A DNA stretch of 64,000 bases from Osmia lignaria lignaria. Lineage: Eukaryota; Arthropoda; Insecta; Hymenoptera; Megachilidae. The DNA is taken from assembly GCF_051020975.1 (NCBI RefSeq), contig NW_027478161.1, forward strand, positions 434,001 to 498,000, in the 5' to 3' direction. Shown here one piece after another: positions 49,645-61,972 of this stretch. The notes below the pieces were generated by a model, which was not told the origin of the DNA, ran no database searches, and saw only the letters and a program-made list of their open reading frames with translations. The stretch's first letter is position 1. Every line of letters begins with the position of its first letter. Made by a program: the position numbers and the translations under genes.

Positions 49645-51668
49645 AAATATCATAGAACATAAAACGTAGGAAACTTAATTCTCTACAAAAAAGGTCTCTT
49701 AACATTTTCCCATAGCTGGCATCGTTTCCGAGATATTTGCAGATTTATCTCAAGGGAAGGGGCCTGACGGACATATTCCGAGATATTTCTTCTTCTTGTT
49801 GTTCCTCTTCTGCACAGCTAAGCTGGAAGTGGCATTTGCAGCTCGCAATAGTGCAGAGTTATCTCAAAGAGAGGGGCCACGGTGTTTCTGTATCTCTATT
49901 ATGTTGGTGCGGCTTCGGAACTTTTAAATATCTTGATATATCTCGAGAACTACGCATCTGATCAGAAAATATCATAGAAGATAAAAAGTAGGAAACTTAA
50001 TTCTCTACAAAAAAGGTCTCTTAACATTTTGCCATAGCTCGCTTCGTTTCCGAGATATTTGCAGATTTATCTCAAGGTAAGGGGCCTGACGGACATATTT
50101 CCAGATATTTCTTCTTCTTGTTGTTCTTCTTCTGCACAGCTAAGCTGGAAGTGGCTTTTGCAGCTCGCAATAGTGCATAGCTATCTGAAAGAAAGGGGCC
50201 ACGGTGTTTCTGTATCTCTATTATGTTGGTGCGGCTTCGGAACTTTTAAATATCTTGATATATCTCGAGAACTACGCATCTGATCAAAAAATATCATAGA
50301 ACATAAAAAGTAGGAAACTTAATTCGCTACAAAAAAGGTCTCTTAACATTTTGCCATAGCTCGCTTCGTTTCCGAGATATTTGCAGATTTATCTCAAGGG
50401 AAGGGGCCTGACGGACATATTTCGAGATATTTCTTCTTCTTGTTGTTCTTCCTCTGCACAGCTAAGCTGGAAGTGGCATTTGCAGCTCGCAATAGTGCAG
50501 AGTTATCTCAAAGAAAGGGGCCACGGTGTTTCTGTATCTCTATTATGTTGGTGCGGCTTCGGAACTTTTAAATATCTTGATATATCTCGAGAACTACGCA
50601 TCTGATCAAAAAATATCATAGAACATAAAAAGTAGGAAACTTAATTCTCTACAAAAAAGGTCTCTTATCATTTTGCCATAGCTCTCTTCGTTTCCGAGAT
50701 ATTTGCAGATTTATCTCAAGGGAAGGGGCCTGACGGACATATTTCGAGATATTTCTTCTTCTTGTTGTTCTTCTTCTGCACAGCTAAGCTGGAAGTGGCA
50801 TTTCCAGGTCGCAATAGTGCAGAGTTATCTCAAAGAATGGAGCCACGGTGTTTCTGTATCTCTATTATGTTGGTGCGGCTTCGGAACTTTTAAATATCTT
50901 GATATATCTCGAGAACTACGCGTCTGATCAAAAAATATCATAGAACATAAAAAGTAGGAAACATAATTCTCTACAAAAAAGGTCTCTTAACATTTTGCCA
51001 TAGCTCGCTTCGTTTCCGAGATATTTGCACATTTATCTCAAGGGAAGGGGCCTGACGGACATATTTCGAGATATTTCTTCTTCTTGTTGTTCCTCTTCTG
51101 CACAGCTAAGCTGGAAGTGGCATTTGCAGCTCGCCATTGTGCAGAGTTATCTCAAAGAGAGGGGCCACGGTGTTTCTGTATCTCTATTATGTTGGTGCGG
51201 CTTCGGAACTTTTAAATATCTTGATATATCTCGAGAACTACGCATCTGATCAGAAAATATCATAGAAGATAAAAAGTAGGAAACTTAATTCTCTACAAAA
51301 AAGGTCTCTTAACATTTTGCCATAGCTCGCTTGGTTTCCGAGATATTTGCAGATTTATCTCAAGGTAAGGGGCCTGACGGACATATTTCGAGATATTTCT
51401 TCTTCTTGTTGTTCTTCTTCTGCACAGCTAAGCTGGAAGTGGCATTTGCAGCTCGCAATAGTGCATAGCTATCTGAAAGAAAGGGGCCACGGTGTTTCTG
51501 TATCTCTATTATGTTGGTGCGGCTTCTTAACTTTTAAATATCTTGATATATCTCGAGAACTACGCATCTGATCAAAAAATTTCATAGAACATAAAAAGTA
51601 GGAAACTCAATTCTCTACAAAAAAGGTCTCTTAACATTTGGCAATAGCTCGCTTCGTTTCCGAGATAT

Positions 51669-51990
51669 TTGCAGATTTATCTCAAGGGAAGGGGCCTGAC
51701 GGACATATTTCGAGATACTTCTTCTTCTTGTTGTTCCTCTTCTGCACAGCTAAGCTGGAAGTGGCATTTGTAGCTCGCAATAGTGCAGAGTTATCTCAAA
51801 GAAAGAGGCCACGGTGTTTCTGCACCTCTATTATGTTGGTGCAGCTTCGGAACTTTTAAATATCTTGATATATCTCGAGAACTACGCATCTGATCAAAAA
51901 ATATCATAGAACATAAAAAGTAGGAAACTTAATTCTCTACAAAAAAGGTCTCTTAACGTTTTGCAATAGCTCGCTTTGTTTCCGAGATAT
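51669..51990 (+). repeat. Boundary monomer with nonsense change
   Basis: Last monomer before the alternating domain. It has GTACCTC-like GCACCTC and GTGCAGCTTC (type-j/d features of the left domain) and CAG to TAG at 51771-51773, which closes the long frame. Upstream, CATTTGGCAATAGC is private. Confidence 0.8.
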
Positions 51991-53640
51991 TTGCAGATTT
52001 ATCTCAAGGGAAGGGTCCTGACGGACATATTTCGAGATATTTCTTCTTCTTGTTGTTCTACTTCTGCACAGCTAAACTGGAAGTGGCATTTCCAGCTCGC
52101 AATAGTGCAGAGTTATCCCAAAGAAAGGGGCCACGGTGTTTCTGTATCTCTATTATGTTGGTGCGGCTTCGGAACTTTTATATATCTCGATATATCTCGA
52201 AAACTACGCTTCTGATCAAAAAATATCATAGAACATAAATTGTAGGAAACATAATTCTCTACAAAAACGGTCTCTCAACAGTTTGCCATAGCTCGCTTCG
52301 TTTCCGAGATATTTGCAGATATATCTCAAGGGAAGGGGCCTGACGGACATATTTCGAGATATTTCTTCTTCTTGTTGTTCTTCTTCTGCACAGCTAAGCT
52401 GGAAGTGGCATTTACAGCTCGCAATAGTGCAGAGTTATCTCAAAGAAAGGGGCCACGGTGTTTCTGTATCTCTATTATGTTGGTGCGGCTTCGGAACTTT
52501 TAAATATCTTGATATATCTCGAGAACTACGCATCTGATCAAAAAATATCATAGAACATAAAAAGTAGGAAACTTAATTCTCTACAAAAAAGGTCTCTTAA
52601 CATTTTGCCATAGCTCGCTTCGTTTCCGAGATATTTGCAGATTTATCTCAAGGGAAGGGGCCTGACGGACATATTTCGAGATATTTCTTCTTCTTGTTGT
52701 TCTTCTTCTGCACAGCTAAGCTGGAAGTGGCATTTGCGGCTCGCACTAGTGCAGAGTTATCTCAAAGAAAGGGGCCACGGTGTTTCTGTATCCCTATTAT
52801 GTTGGTGCGGCTTCGGAACTTTTAAATATCTCGATATATCTCGAAAACTACGCTTCTGATCAAAAAATATCATAGAACATAAATTGTAGGAAACATAATT
52901 CTCTACAAAAAACGTCTCTTAACATTTTGCCATAGCTCGCTTCGTTTCCGAGATATTTGCAGATTCAGCTCAAAGGAACGGGCCTGACGGACATATTTCG
53001 AGATATTTCTTCTTCTTGTTGTTCTTCCTCTGCACAGCTAAGCTGGAAGTGGCATTTACAGCTCGCAATAGTGCAGAGTTATCTCAAAGAAAGGGGCCAC
53101 GGTGTTTCTGTATCTCTATTATGTTGGTGCGGCTTCGGAACTTTTAAATATCTTGATATATCTCGAGAACTACGCATCTGATCAAAAAATATCATAGAAC
53201 ATAAAAAGTAGGAAACCTAATTCTCTACAAAAAAGGTCTCCTAACAGTTTGCCATAGCTCGCTTCGTTTCCGAGATATTTGCAGATTTATCTCAAGGGAA
53301 GGGGCCTGACGGACATATTTCGAGATATTTCTTCTTCTTGTTGTTCTTCTTCTGCACAGCTAAGCTGGAAGTGGCATTTGCGGCTCGCACTAGTGCAGAG
53401 TTATCTCAAAGAAAGGGGCCACGGTGTTTCTGTATCCCTATTATGTTGGTGCGGCTTCGGAACTTTTAAATATCTCGATATATCTCGAAAACTACGCTTC
53501 TGATCAAAAAATATCATAGAACATAAATTGTAGGAAACATAATTCTCTACAAAAAACGTCTCTTAACATTTTCCCATAGCTCGCTTCGTTTCCGAGATAT
53601 TTGCAGATTCAGCTCAAAGGAACGGGCCTGACGGACATAT
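51991..53640 (+). repeat. Block led by GGGTCCTGAC monomer, copy 1 (offset 2254)
   Basis: This matches 54245-55894 at seven periods. Private markers are TAACGTTTTGCAATAGC, CTTTGTTTCC, GGGTCC, TTCTACTTC, ATCCCAAAG, TTTATATATC, and TCTCAACAGTTTGCC. At the far end both copies carry CATTTTCCCATAGC. Confidence 0.88.
52743..52752. other. GCACTAGTGC palindrome in type-A monomers
   Basis: A perfect 10-bp palindrome containing ACTAGT. It is a single-base difference (A to C) from GCAATAGTGC of the other types. It occurs in all type-A monomers and in types f, h and i of the left domain, always directly before the second direct-repeat copy. Confidence 0.8.
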
Positions 53641-54244
53641 TTCGAGATATTTCTTCTTCTTGTTGTTCTTCCTCTGCACAGCTAAGCTGGAAGTGGCATT
53701 TACAGCTCGCAATAGTGCAGAGTTATCTCAAAGAAAGGGGCCACGGTGTTTCTGTATCTCTATTATGTTGGTGCGGCTTCGGAACTTTTAAATATCTTGA
53801 TATATCTCGAGAACTACGCATCTGATCAAAAAATATCATAGAACATAAAAAGTAGGAAACCTAATTCTCTACAAAAAAGGTCTCCTAACATTTTGCCATA
53901 GCTCGCTTCGTTTCCGAGATATTTGCAGATTTATCTCAAGGGAAGGGGCCTGACGGACATATTTCGAGATATTTCTTCTTCTTGTTGTTCTTCTTCTGCA
54001 CAGCTAAGCTGGAAGTGGCATTTGCGGCTCGCACTAGTGCAGAGTTATCTCAAAGAAAGGGGCCACGGTGTTTCTGTATCCCTATTATGTTGGTGCGGCT
54101 TCGGAACTTTTAAATATCTCGATATATCTCGAGAACTACGCATCTGATCAAAAAATATCATAGAACATAAAAAGTAGGAAACTTAATTCTCTACAAAAAA
54201 GGTCTCTTAACGTTTTGCAATAGCTCGCTTTGTTTCCGAGATAT

Positions 54245-55894
54245 TTGCAGATTTATCTCAAGGGAAGGGTCCTGACGGACATATTTCGAGATATTTCTTC
54301 TTCTTGTTGTTCTACTTCTGCACAGCTAAACTGGAAGTGGCATTTCCAGCTCGCAATAGTGCAGAGTTATCCCAAAGAAAGGGGCCACGGTGTTTCTGTA
54401 TCTCTATTATGTTGGTGCGGCTTCGGAACTTTTATATATCTCGATATATCTCGAAAACTACGCTTCTGATCAAAAAATATCATAGAACATAAATTGTAGG
54501 AAACATAATTCTCTACAAAAACGGTCTCTCAACAGTTTGCCATAGCTCGCTTCGTTTCCGAGATATTTGCAGATATATCTCAAGGGAAGGGGCCTGACGG
54601 ACATATTTCGAGATACTTCTTCTTCTTGTTGTTCTTCTTCTGCACAGCTAAGCTGGAAGTGGCATTTACAGCTCGCAATAGTGCAGAGTTATCTCAAAGA
54701 AAGGGGCCACGGTGTTTCTGTATCTCTATTATGTTGGTGCGGCTTCGGAACTTTTAAATATCTTGATATATCTCGAGAACTACGCATCTGATCAAAAAAT
54801 ATCATAGAACATAAAAAGTAGGAAACTTAATTCTCTACAAAAAAGGTCTCTTAACATTTTGCCATAGCTCGCTTCGTTTCCGAGATATTTGCAGATTTAT
54901 CTCAAGGGAAGGGGCCTGACGGACATATTTCGAGATATTTCTTCTTCTTGTTGTTCTTCTTCTGCACAGCTAAGCTGGAAGTGGCATTTGCGGCTCGCAC
55001 TAGTGCAGAGTTATCTCAAAGAAAGGGGCCACGGTGTTTCTGTATCCCTATTATGTTGGTGCGGCTTCGGAACTTTTAAATATCTCGATATATCTCGAAA
55101 ACTACGCTTCTGATCAAAAAATATCATAGAACATAAATTGTAGGAAACATAATTCTCTACAAAAAACGTCTCTTAACATTTTGCCATAGCTCGCTTCGTT
55201 TCCGAGATATTTGCAGATTCAGCTCAAAGGAACGGGCCTGACGGACATATTTCGAGATATTTCTTCTTCTTGTTGTTCTTCCTCTGCACAGCTAAGCTGG
55301 AAGTGGCATTTACAGCTCGCAATAGTGCAGAGTTATCTCAAAGAAAGGGGCCACGGTGTTTCTGTATCTCTATTATGTTGGTGCGGCTTCGGAACTTTTA
55401 AATATCTTGATATATCTCGAGAGCTACGCATCTGATCAAAAAATATCATAGAACATAAAAAGTAGGAAACCTAATTCTCTACAAAAAAGGTCTCCTAACA
55501 TTTTGCCATAGCTCGCTTCGTTTCCGAGATATTTGCAGATTTATCTCAAGGGAAGGGGCCTGACGGACATATTTCGAGATATTTCTTCTTCTTGTTGTTC
55601 TTCTTCTGCACAGCTAAGCTGGAAGTGGCATTTGCGGCTCGCACTAGTGCAGAGTTATCTCAAAGAAAGGGGCCACGGTGTTTCTGTATCCCTATTATGT
55701 TGGTGCGGCTTCGGAACTTTTAAATATCTCGATATATCTCGAAAACTACGCTTCTGATCAAAAAATATCATAGAACATAAATTGTAGGAAACATAATTCT
55801 CTACAAAAAACGTCTCTTAACATTTTCCCATAGCTCGCTTCGTTTCCGAGATATTTGCAGATTCAGCTCAAAGGAACTGGCCTGACGGACATAT
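54245..55894 (+). repeat. Block led by GGGTCCTGAC monomer, copy 2 (offset 2254)
   Basis: Second copy. Differences include GAGATACTTC in the second monomer. The monomer before it (53923) has an A front and a CTCGAGAAC back, which marks the left junction of this copy. Confidence 0.88.
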
Positions 55895-56498
55895 TTCGAG
55901 ATATTTCTTCTTCTTGTTGTTCTTCCTCTGCACAGCTAAGCTGGAACTGGCATTTGCGGCTCGCACTAGTGCAGAGTTATCTCAAAGAAAGGGGCCACGG
56001 TGTTTCTGTATCTCTATTATGTTGGTGCGGCTTCGGAACTTTTAAATATCTCGATATATCTCGAAAACTACGCTTCTGATCAAAAAATATCATAGAACAT
56101 AAATTGTAGGAAACAGAATTCTCTACAAAAAAGGTCTCTTAACATTTTGCCATAGCTCGCTTCGTTTCCGAGATATTTGCAGATATATCTCAAGGGAAGG
56201 GGCCTGACGGACATATTTCGAGATATTTCTTCTTCTTGTTGTTCTTCTTCTGCACAGCTAAGCTGGAAGTGGCATTTACAGCTCGCAATAGTGCAGAGTT
56301 ATCTCAAAGAAAGGGGCCACGGTGTTTCTGTATCTCTATTATGTTGGTGCGGCTTCGGAACTTTTAAATATCTTGATATATCTCGAGAACTACGCATCTG
56401 ATCAAAAAATATCATAGACGATAAAAAGTAGGAAACTTAATTCTCTACAAAAAAGGTCTCTTAACATTTTGCCATAGCTCGCTTCGTTTCCGAGATAT
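54567..56498 (+). repeat. 6-monomer block, copy 1 (offset 3220)
   Basis: This matches 57787-59718 at ten periods and includes the mosaic monomer at 55855 (GATTCAGCTC front with GGAACTGGC, then GCACTAGTGC and a CGAAAAC back) and a GAATTC site at 56116-56121. Confidence 0.87.
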
Positions 56499-57786
56499 TT
56501 GCAGATTTATCTCAAGGGAAGGGGCCTGACGGACATATTTCGTGATATTTCTTCTTCTTGTTGTTCTTCTTCTGCACAGCTAAGCTGGAAGTGGCATTTG
56601 CGGCTCGCACTAGTGCAGAGTTATCTCAAAGAAAGGGGCCACGGTGTTTCTGTATCCCTATTATGTTGGTGCGGCTTCGGAACTTTTAAATATCTCGATA
56701 TATCTCGAAAACTACGCTTCTGATCAAAAAATATCATAGAACATGAATTGTAGGAAACATAATTCTCTACAAAAAACGTCTCTTAACATTTTGCCATAGC
56801 TCGCTTCGTTTCCGAGATATTTGCAGATTCAGCTCAAAGGAACTGGCCTGACGGACATATTTCGAGATATTTCTTCTTCTTGTTGTTCTTCCTCTGCACA
56901 GCTAAGCTGGAAGTGGCATTTGCAGCTCGCAATGGTGCAGAGTTATCTCAAAGAAAGGGGCCACGGTGTTTCTGTATCTCTATTATGTTGGTGCGGCTTC
57001 GGAACTTTTAAATATCTTGATATATCTCGAGAACTACGCATCTGATCAAAAAATATCATAGAACATAAAAAGTAGGAAACTTAATTCTCTACAAAAAAGG
57101 TCTCTTAACATTTTGCCATAGCTCGCTTCGTTTCCGAGATATTTGCAGATTCAGCTCAAAGGAACGGGCCTGACGGACATATTTCGAGATATTTCTTCTT
57201 CTTGTTGTTCTTCCTCTGCACAGCTAAGCTGGAAGTGGCATTTACAGCTCGCAATAGTGCAGAGTTATCTCAAAGAAAGGGGCCACGGTGTTTCTGTATC
57301 TCTATTATGTTGGTGCGGCTTCGGAACTTTTAAATATCTTGATATATCTCGAGAACTACGCATCTGATCAAAAAATATCATAGAACATAAAAAGTAGGAA
57401 ACCTAATTCTCTACAAAAAAGGTCTCCTAACATTTTGCCATAGCTCGCTTCGTTTCCGAGATATTTGCAGATTTATCTCAAGGGAAGGGGCCTGACGGAC
57501 ATATTTCGAGATATTTCTTCTTCTTGTTGTTCTTCTTCTGCACAGCTAAGCTGGAAGTGGCATTTGCGGCTCGCACTAGTGCAGAGTTATCTCAAAGAAA
57601 GGGGCCACGGTGTTTCTGTATCCCTATTATGTTGGTGCGGCTTCGGAACTTTTAAATATCTCGATATATCTCGAAAACTACGCTTCTGATCAAAAAATAT
57701 CATAGAACATAAATTGTAGGAAACATAATTCTCTACAAAAACGGTCTCTCAACAGTTTGCCATAGCTCGCTTCGTTTCCGAGATAT

Positions 57787-59718
57787 TTGCAGATATATCT
57801 CAAGGGAAGGGGCCTGACGGACATATTTCGAGATATTTCTTCTTCTTGTTGTTCTTCTTCTGCACAGCTAAGCTGGAAGTGGCATTTACAGCTCGCAATA
57901 GTGCAGAGTTATCTCAAAGAAAGGGGCCACGGTGTTTCTGTATCTCTATTATGTTGGTGCGGCTTCGGAACTTTTAAATATCTTGATATATCTCGAGAAC
58001 TACGCATCTGATCAAAAAATATCATAGAACATAAAAAGTAGGAAACTTAATTCTCTACAAAAAAGGTCTCTTAACATTTTGCCATAGCTCGCTTCGTTTC
58101 CGAGATATTTGCAGATTTATCTCAAGGGAAGGGGCCTGACGGACATATTTCGAGATATTTCTTCTTCTTGTTGTTCTTCTTCTGCACAGCTAAGCTGGAA
58201 GTGGCATTTGCGGCTCGCACTAGTGCAGAGTTATCTCAAAGAAAGGGGCCACGGTGTTTCTGTATCCCTATTATGTTGGTGCGGCTTCGGAACTTTTAAA
58301 TATCTCGATATATCTCGAAAACTACGCTTCTGATCAAAAAATATCATAGAACATAAATTGTAGGAAACATAATTCTCTACAAAAAACGTCTCTTAACATT
58401 TTGCCATAGCTCGCTTCGTTTCCGAGATATTTGCAGATTCAGCTCAAAGGAACGGGCCTGACGGACATATTTCGAGATATTTCTTCTTCTTGTTGTTCTT
58501 CCTCTGCACAGCTAAGCTGGAAGTGGCATTTACAGCTCGCAATAGTGCAGAGTTATCTCAAAGAAAGGGGCCACGGTGTTTCTGTATCTCTATTATGTTG
58601 GTGCGGCTTCGGAACTTTTAAATATCTTGATATATCTCGAGAACTACGCATCTGATCAAAAAATATCATAGAACATAAAAAGTAGGAAACCTAATTCTCT
58701 ACAAAAAAGGTCTCCTAACATTTTGCCATAGCTCGCTTCGTTTCCGAGATATTTGCAGATTTATCTCAAGGGAAGGGGCCTGACGGACATATTTCGAGAT
58801 ATTTCTTCTTCTTGTTGTTCTTCTTCTGCACAGCTAAGCTGGAAGTGGCATTTGCGGCTCGCACTAGTGCAGAGTTATCTCAAAGAAAGGGGCCACGGTG
58901 TTTCTGTATCCCTATTATGTTGGTGCGGCTTCGGAACTTTTAAATATCTCGATATATCTCGAAAACTACGCTTCTGATCAAAAAATATCATAGAACATAA
59001 ATTGTAGGAAACATAATTCTCTACAAAAAACGTCTCTTAACATTTTCCCATAGCTCGCTTCGTTTCCGAGATATTTGCAGATTCAGCTCAAAGGAACTGG
59101 CCTGACGGACATATTTCGAGATATTTCTTCTTCTTGTTGTTCTTCCTCTGCACAGCTAAGCTGGAACTGGCATTTGCGGCTCGCACTAGTGCAGAGTTAT
59201 CTCAAAGAAAGGGGCCACGGTGTTTCTGTATCTCTATTATGTTGGTGCGGCTTCGGAACTTTTAAATATCTCGATATATCTCGAAAACTACGCTTCTGAT
59301 CAAAAAATATCATAGAACATAAATTGTAGGAAACAGAATTCTCTACAAAAAAGGTCTCTTAACATTTTGCCATAGCTCGCTTCGTTTCCGAGATATTTGC
59401 AGATATATCTCAAGGGAAGGGGCCTGACGGACATATTTCGAGATATTTCTTCTTCTTGTTGTTCTTCTTCTGCACAGCTAAGCTGGAAGTGGCATTTACA
59501 GCTCGCAATAGTGCAGAGTTATCTCAAAGAAAGGGGCCACGGTGTTTCTGTATCTCTATTATGTTGGTGCGGCTTCGGAACTTTTAAATATCTTGATATA
59601 TCTCGAGAACTACGCATCTGATCAAAAAATATCATAGAACATAAAAAGTAGGAAACTTAATTCTCTACAAAAAAGGTCTCTTAACATTTTGCCATAGCTC
59701 GCTTCGTTTCCGAGATAT
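57787..59718 (+). repeat. 6-monomer block, copy 2 (offset 3220)
   Basis: Second copy, with the same mosaic monomer at 59075 and a GAATTC site at 59336-59341. Two more GAATTC sites follow at 60946-60951 and 61268-61273. I see this site nowhere else, because all other spacers have AAATTC-like or TAATTC words in its place. Confidence 0.87.
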
Positions 59719-61972
59719 TTGCAGATTCAGCTCAAAGGAACGGGCCTGACGGACATATTTCGAGATATTTCTTCTTCTTGTTGTTCTTCCTCTGCACAGC
59801 TAAGCTGGAAGTGGCATTTACAGCTCGCAATAGTGCAGAGTTATCTCAAAGAAAGGGGCCACGGTGTTTCTGTATCTCTATTATGTTGGTGCGGCTTCGG
59901 AACTTTTAAATATCTTGATATATCTCGAGAACTACGCATCTGATCAAAAAATATCATAGAACATAAAAAGTAGGAAACCTAATTCTCTACAAAAAAGGTC
60001 TCCTAACATTTTGCCATAGCTCGCTTCGTTTCCGAGATATTTGCAGATTTATCTCAAGGGAAGGGGCCTGACGGACATATTTCGAGATATTTCTTCTTCT
60101 TGTTGTTCTTCTTCTGCACAGCTAAGCTGGAAGTGGCATTTGCGGCTCGCACTAGTGCAGAGTTATCTCAAAGAAAGGGGCCACGGTGTTTCTGTATCCC
60201 TATTATGTTGGTGCGGCTTCGGAACTTTTAAATATCTCGATATATCTCGAAAACTACGCTTCTGATCAAAAAATATCATAGAACATAAATTGTAGGAAAC
60301 ATAATTCTCTACAAAAAACGTCTCTTAACATTTTGCGATAGCTCGCTTCGTTTCCGAGATATTTGCAGATTCAGCTCAAAGGAACTGGCCTGACGGACAT
60401 ATTTCGAGATATTTCTTCTTCTTGTTGTTCTTCCTCTGCACAGCTAAGCTGGAAGTGGCATTTGCAGCTCGCAATGGTGCAGAGTTATCTCAAAGAAAGG
60501 GGCCACGGTGTTTCTGTATCTCTATTATGTTGGTGCGGCTTCGGAACTTTTAAATATCTTGATATATCTCGAGAACTACGCATCTGATCAAAAAATATCA
60601 TAGAACATAAAAAGTAGGAAACTTAATTCTCTACAAAAAAGGTCTCTTAACATTTTGCCATAGCTCGCTTCATTTCCGAGATATTTGCAGATTTATCTCA
60701 AGGGAAGGGGCCTGACGGACATATTTCGAGATATTTCTTCTTCTTGTTGTTCTTCTTCTGCACAGCTAAGCTGGCAGTGGCATTTGCGGCTCGCACTAGT
60801 GCAGAGTTATCTCAAAGAAAGGGGCCACGGTGTTTCTGTATCTCTATTATGTTGGTGCGGCTTCGGAACTTTTAAATATCTCGATATATCTCGAAAACTA
60901 CGCTTCTGATCAAAAAATATCATAGAACATAAATTGTAGGAAACAGAATTCTCTACAAAAAAGGTCTGTTAACATTTTGCCATAGCTCGCTTCGTTTCCG
61001 AGATATTTGCAGATATATCTCAAGGGAAGGGGCCTGACGGACATATTTCGAGATATTTCTTCTTCTTGTTGTTCTTCTTCTGCACAGCTAAGCTGGAAGT
61101 GGCATTTGCGGCTCGCACTAGTGCAGAGTTATCTCAAAGAAAGGGGCCACGGTGTTTCTGTATCTCTATTATGTTGGTGCGGCTTCGGAACTTTTAAATA
61201 TCTCGATATATCTCGAAAACTACGCATCTGATCAAAAAATATCATAGAACATAAATTGTAGGAAACAGAATTCTCTACAAAAAAGGTCTCTTAACATTTT
61301 GCCATAGCTCGCTTCGTTTCCGAGATATTTGCAGATTCACCTCAAAGGAACTGGCCTGACGGACATATTTCGAGATATTTCTTCTTCTTGTTGTTCTTCC
61401 TCTGCACAGCTAAGCTGGAAGTGGCATTTGCAGCTCGCAATAGTGCAGAGTTATCTCAAAGAAAGGGGCCACGGTGTTTCTGTATCTCTATTATGTTGGT
61501 GCGGCTTCGGAACTTTTAAATATCTTGATATATCTCGAGAACTACGCATCTGATCAAAAAATATCATAGAACATAAAAAGTAGGAAACTTAATTCTCTAC
61601 AAAAAAGGTCTCTTAACATTTTGCCATAGCTCGCTTCGTTTCCGAGATATTTGCAGATTTATCTCAAGGGAAGGGGCCTGACGGACATATTTCGAGATAT
61701 TTCTTCTTCTTGTTGTTCTTCTTCTGCACAGCTAAGCTGGAAGTGGCATTTGCGGCTCGCACTAGTGCAGAGTTATCTCAAAGAAAGGGGCCACGGTGTT
61801 TCTGTATCTCTATTATGTTGGTGCGGCTTCGGAACTTTTAAATATCTTAATATATCTCGAGAACTACGCATCTGATCAAAAAATATCATACAAGATAAAA
61901 AGTAGGAAACTTAATTCTCTACAAAAAAGGTCTCTTAACATTTTGCCATAGCTCGCTTCGTTTCCGAGATAT

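Larger units (their letters stand above)
40399..51668 (+). repeat. Third higher-order domain (8- to 9-monomer units)
   Basis: About 35 monomers with private types: CAGCGCGCAAT, GTTGTCTCAAAGAG with CTTGATCTATC, CTGTCGGAC with TTGCTC and GCGGCCTCGG, GGAAGGTGCC with TTGCTCTTG, CAAGGTAAGG, GCTAAACTGG with CAGGTCGC and GGAGCC, GGCTTGACGG, and CCCATAGCTGGCATCG. Units starting at 40399, 42975 and 45873 share order at first, then types are shuffled: CAAGGTAAGG precedes GGAGCC at 42009 and 47483 but follows it at 44907. Confidence 0.85.
51991..61972 (+). repeat. Alternating two-type domain (644-bp dimers)
   Basis: Thirty-one monomers, mainly two alternating kinds. Type A has GCGGCTCGCACTAGTGC, usually GTATCCCTATT, and a CGAAAACTACGCTTC back with AAATTGTAGG. 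Type B has TTTACAGCTCGC or TTTGCAGCTCGC and a CTCGAGAACTACGCATC back with AAAAAGTAGG. Many B monomers start with GATTCAGCTC. Alternation is interrupted at 54245 (a copy of the 51991 monomer) and by mosaic monomers at 53923, 55855, 59075 and paired B or A monomers at 57143, 59719 and 61007. Confidence 0.86.
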
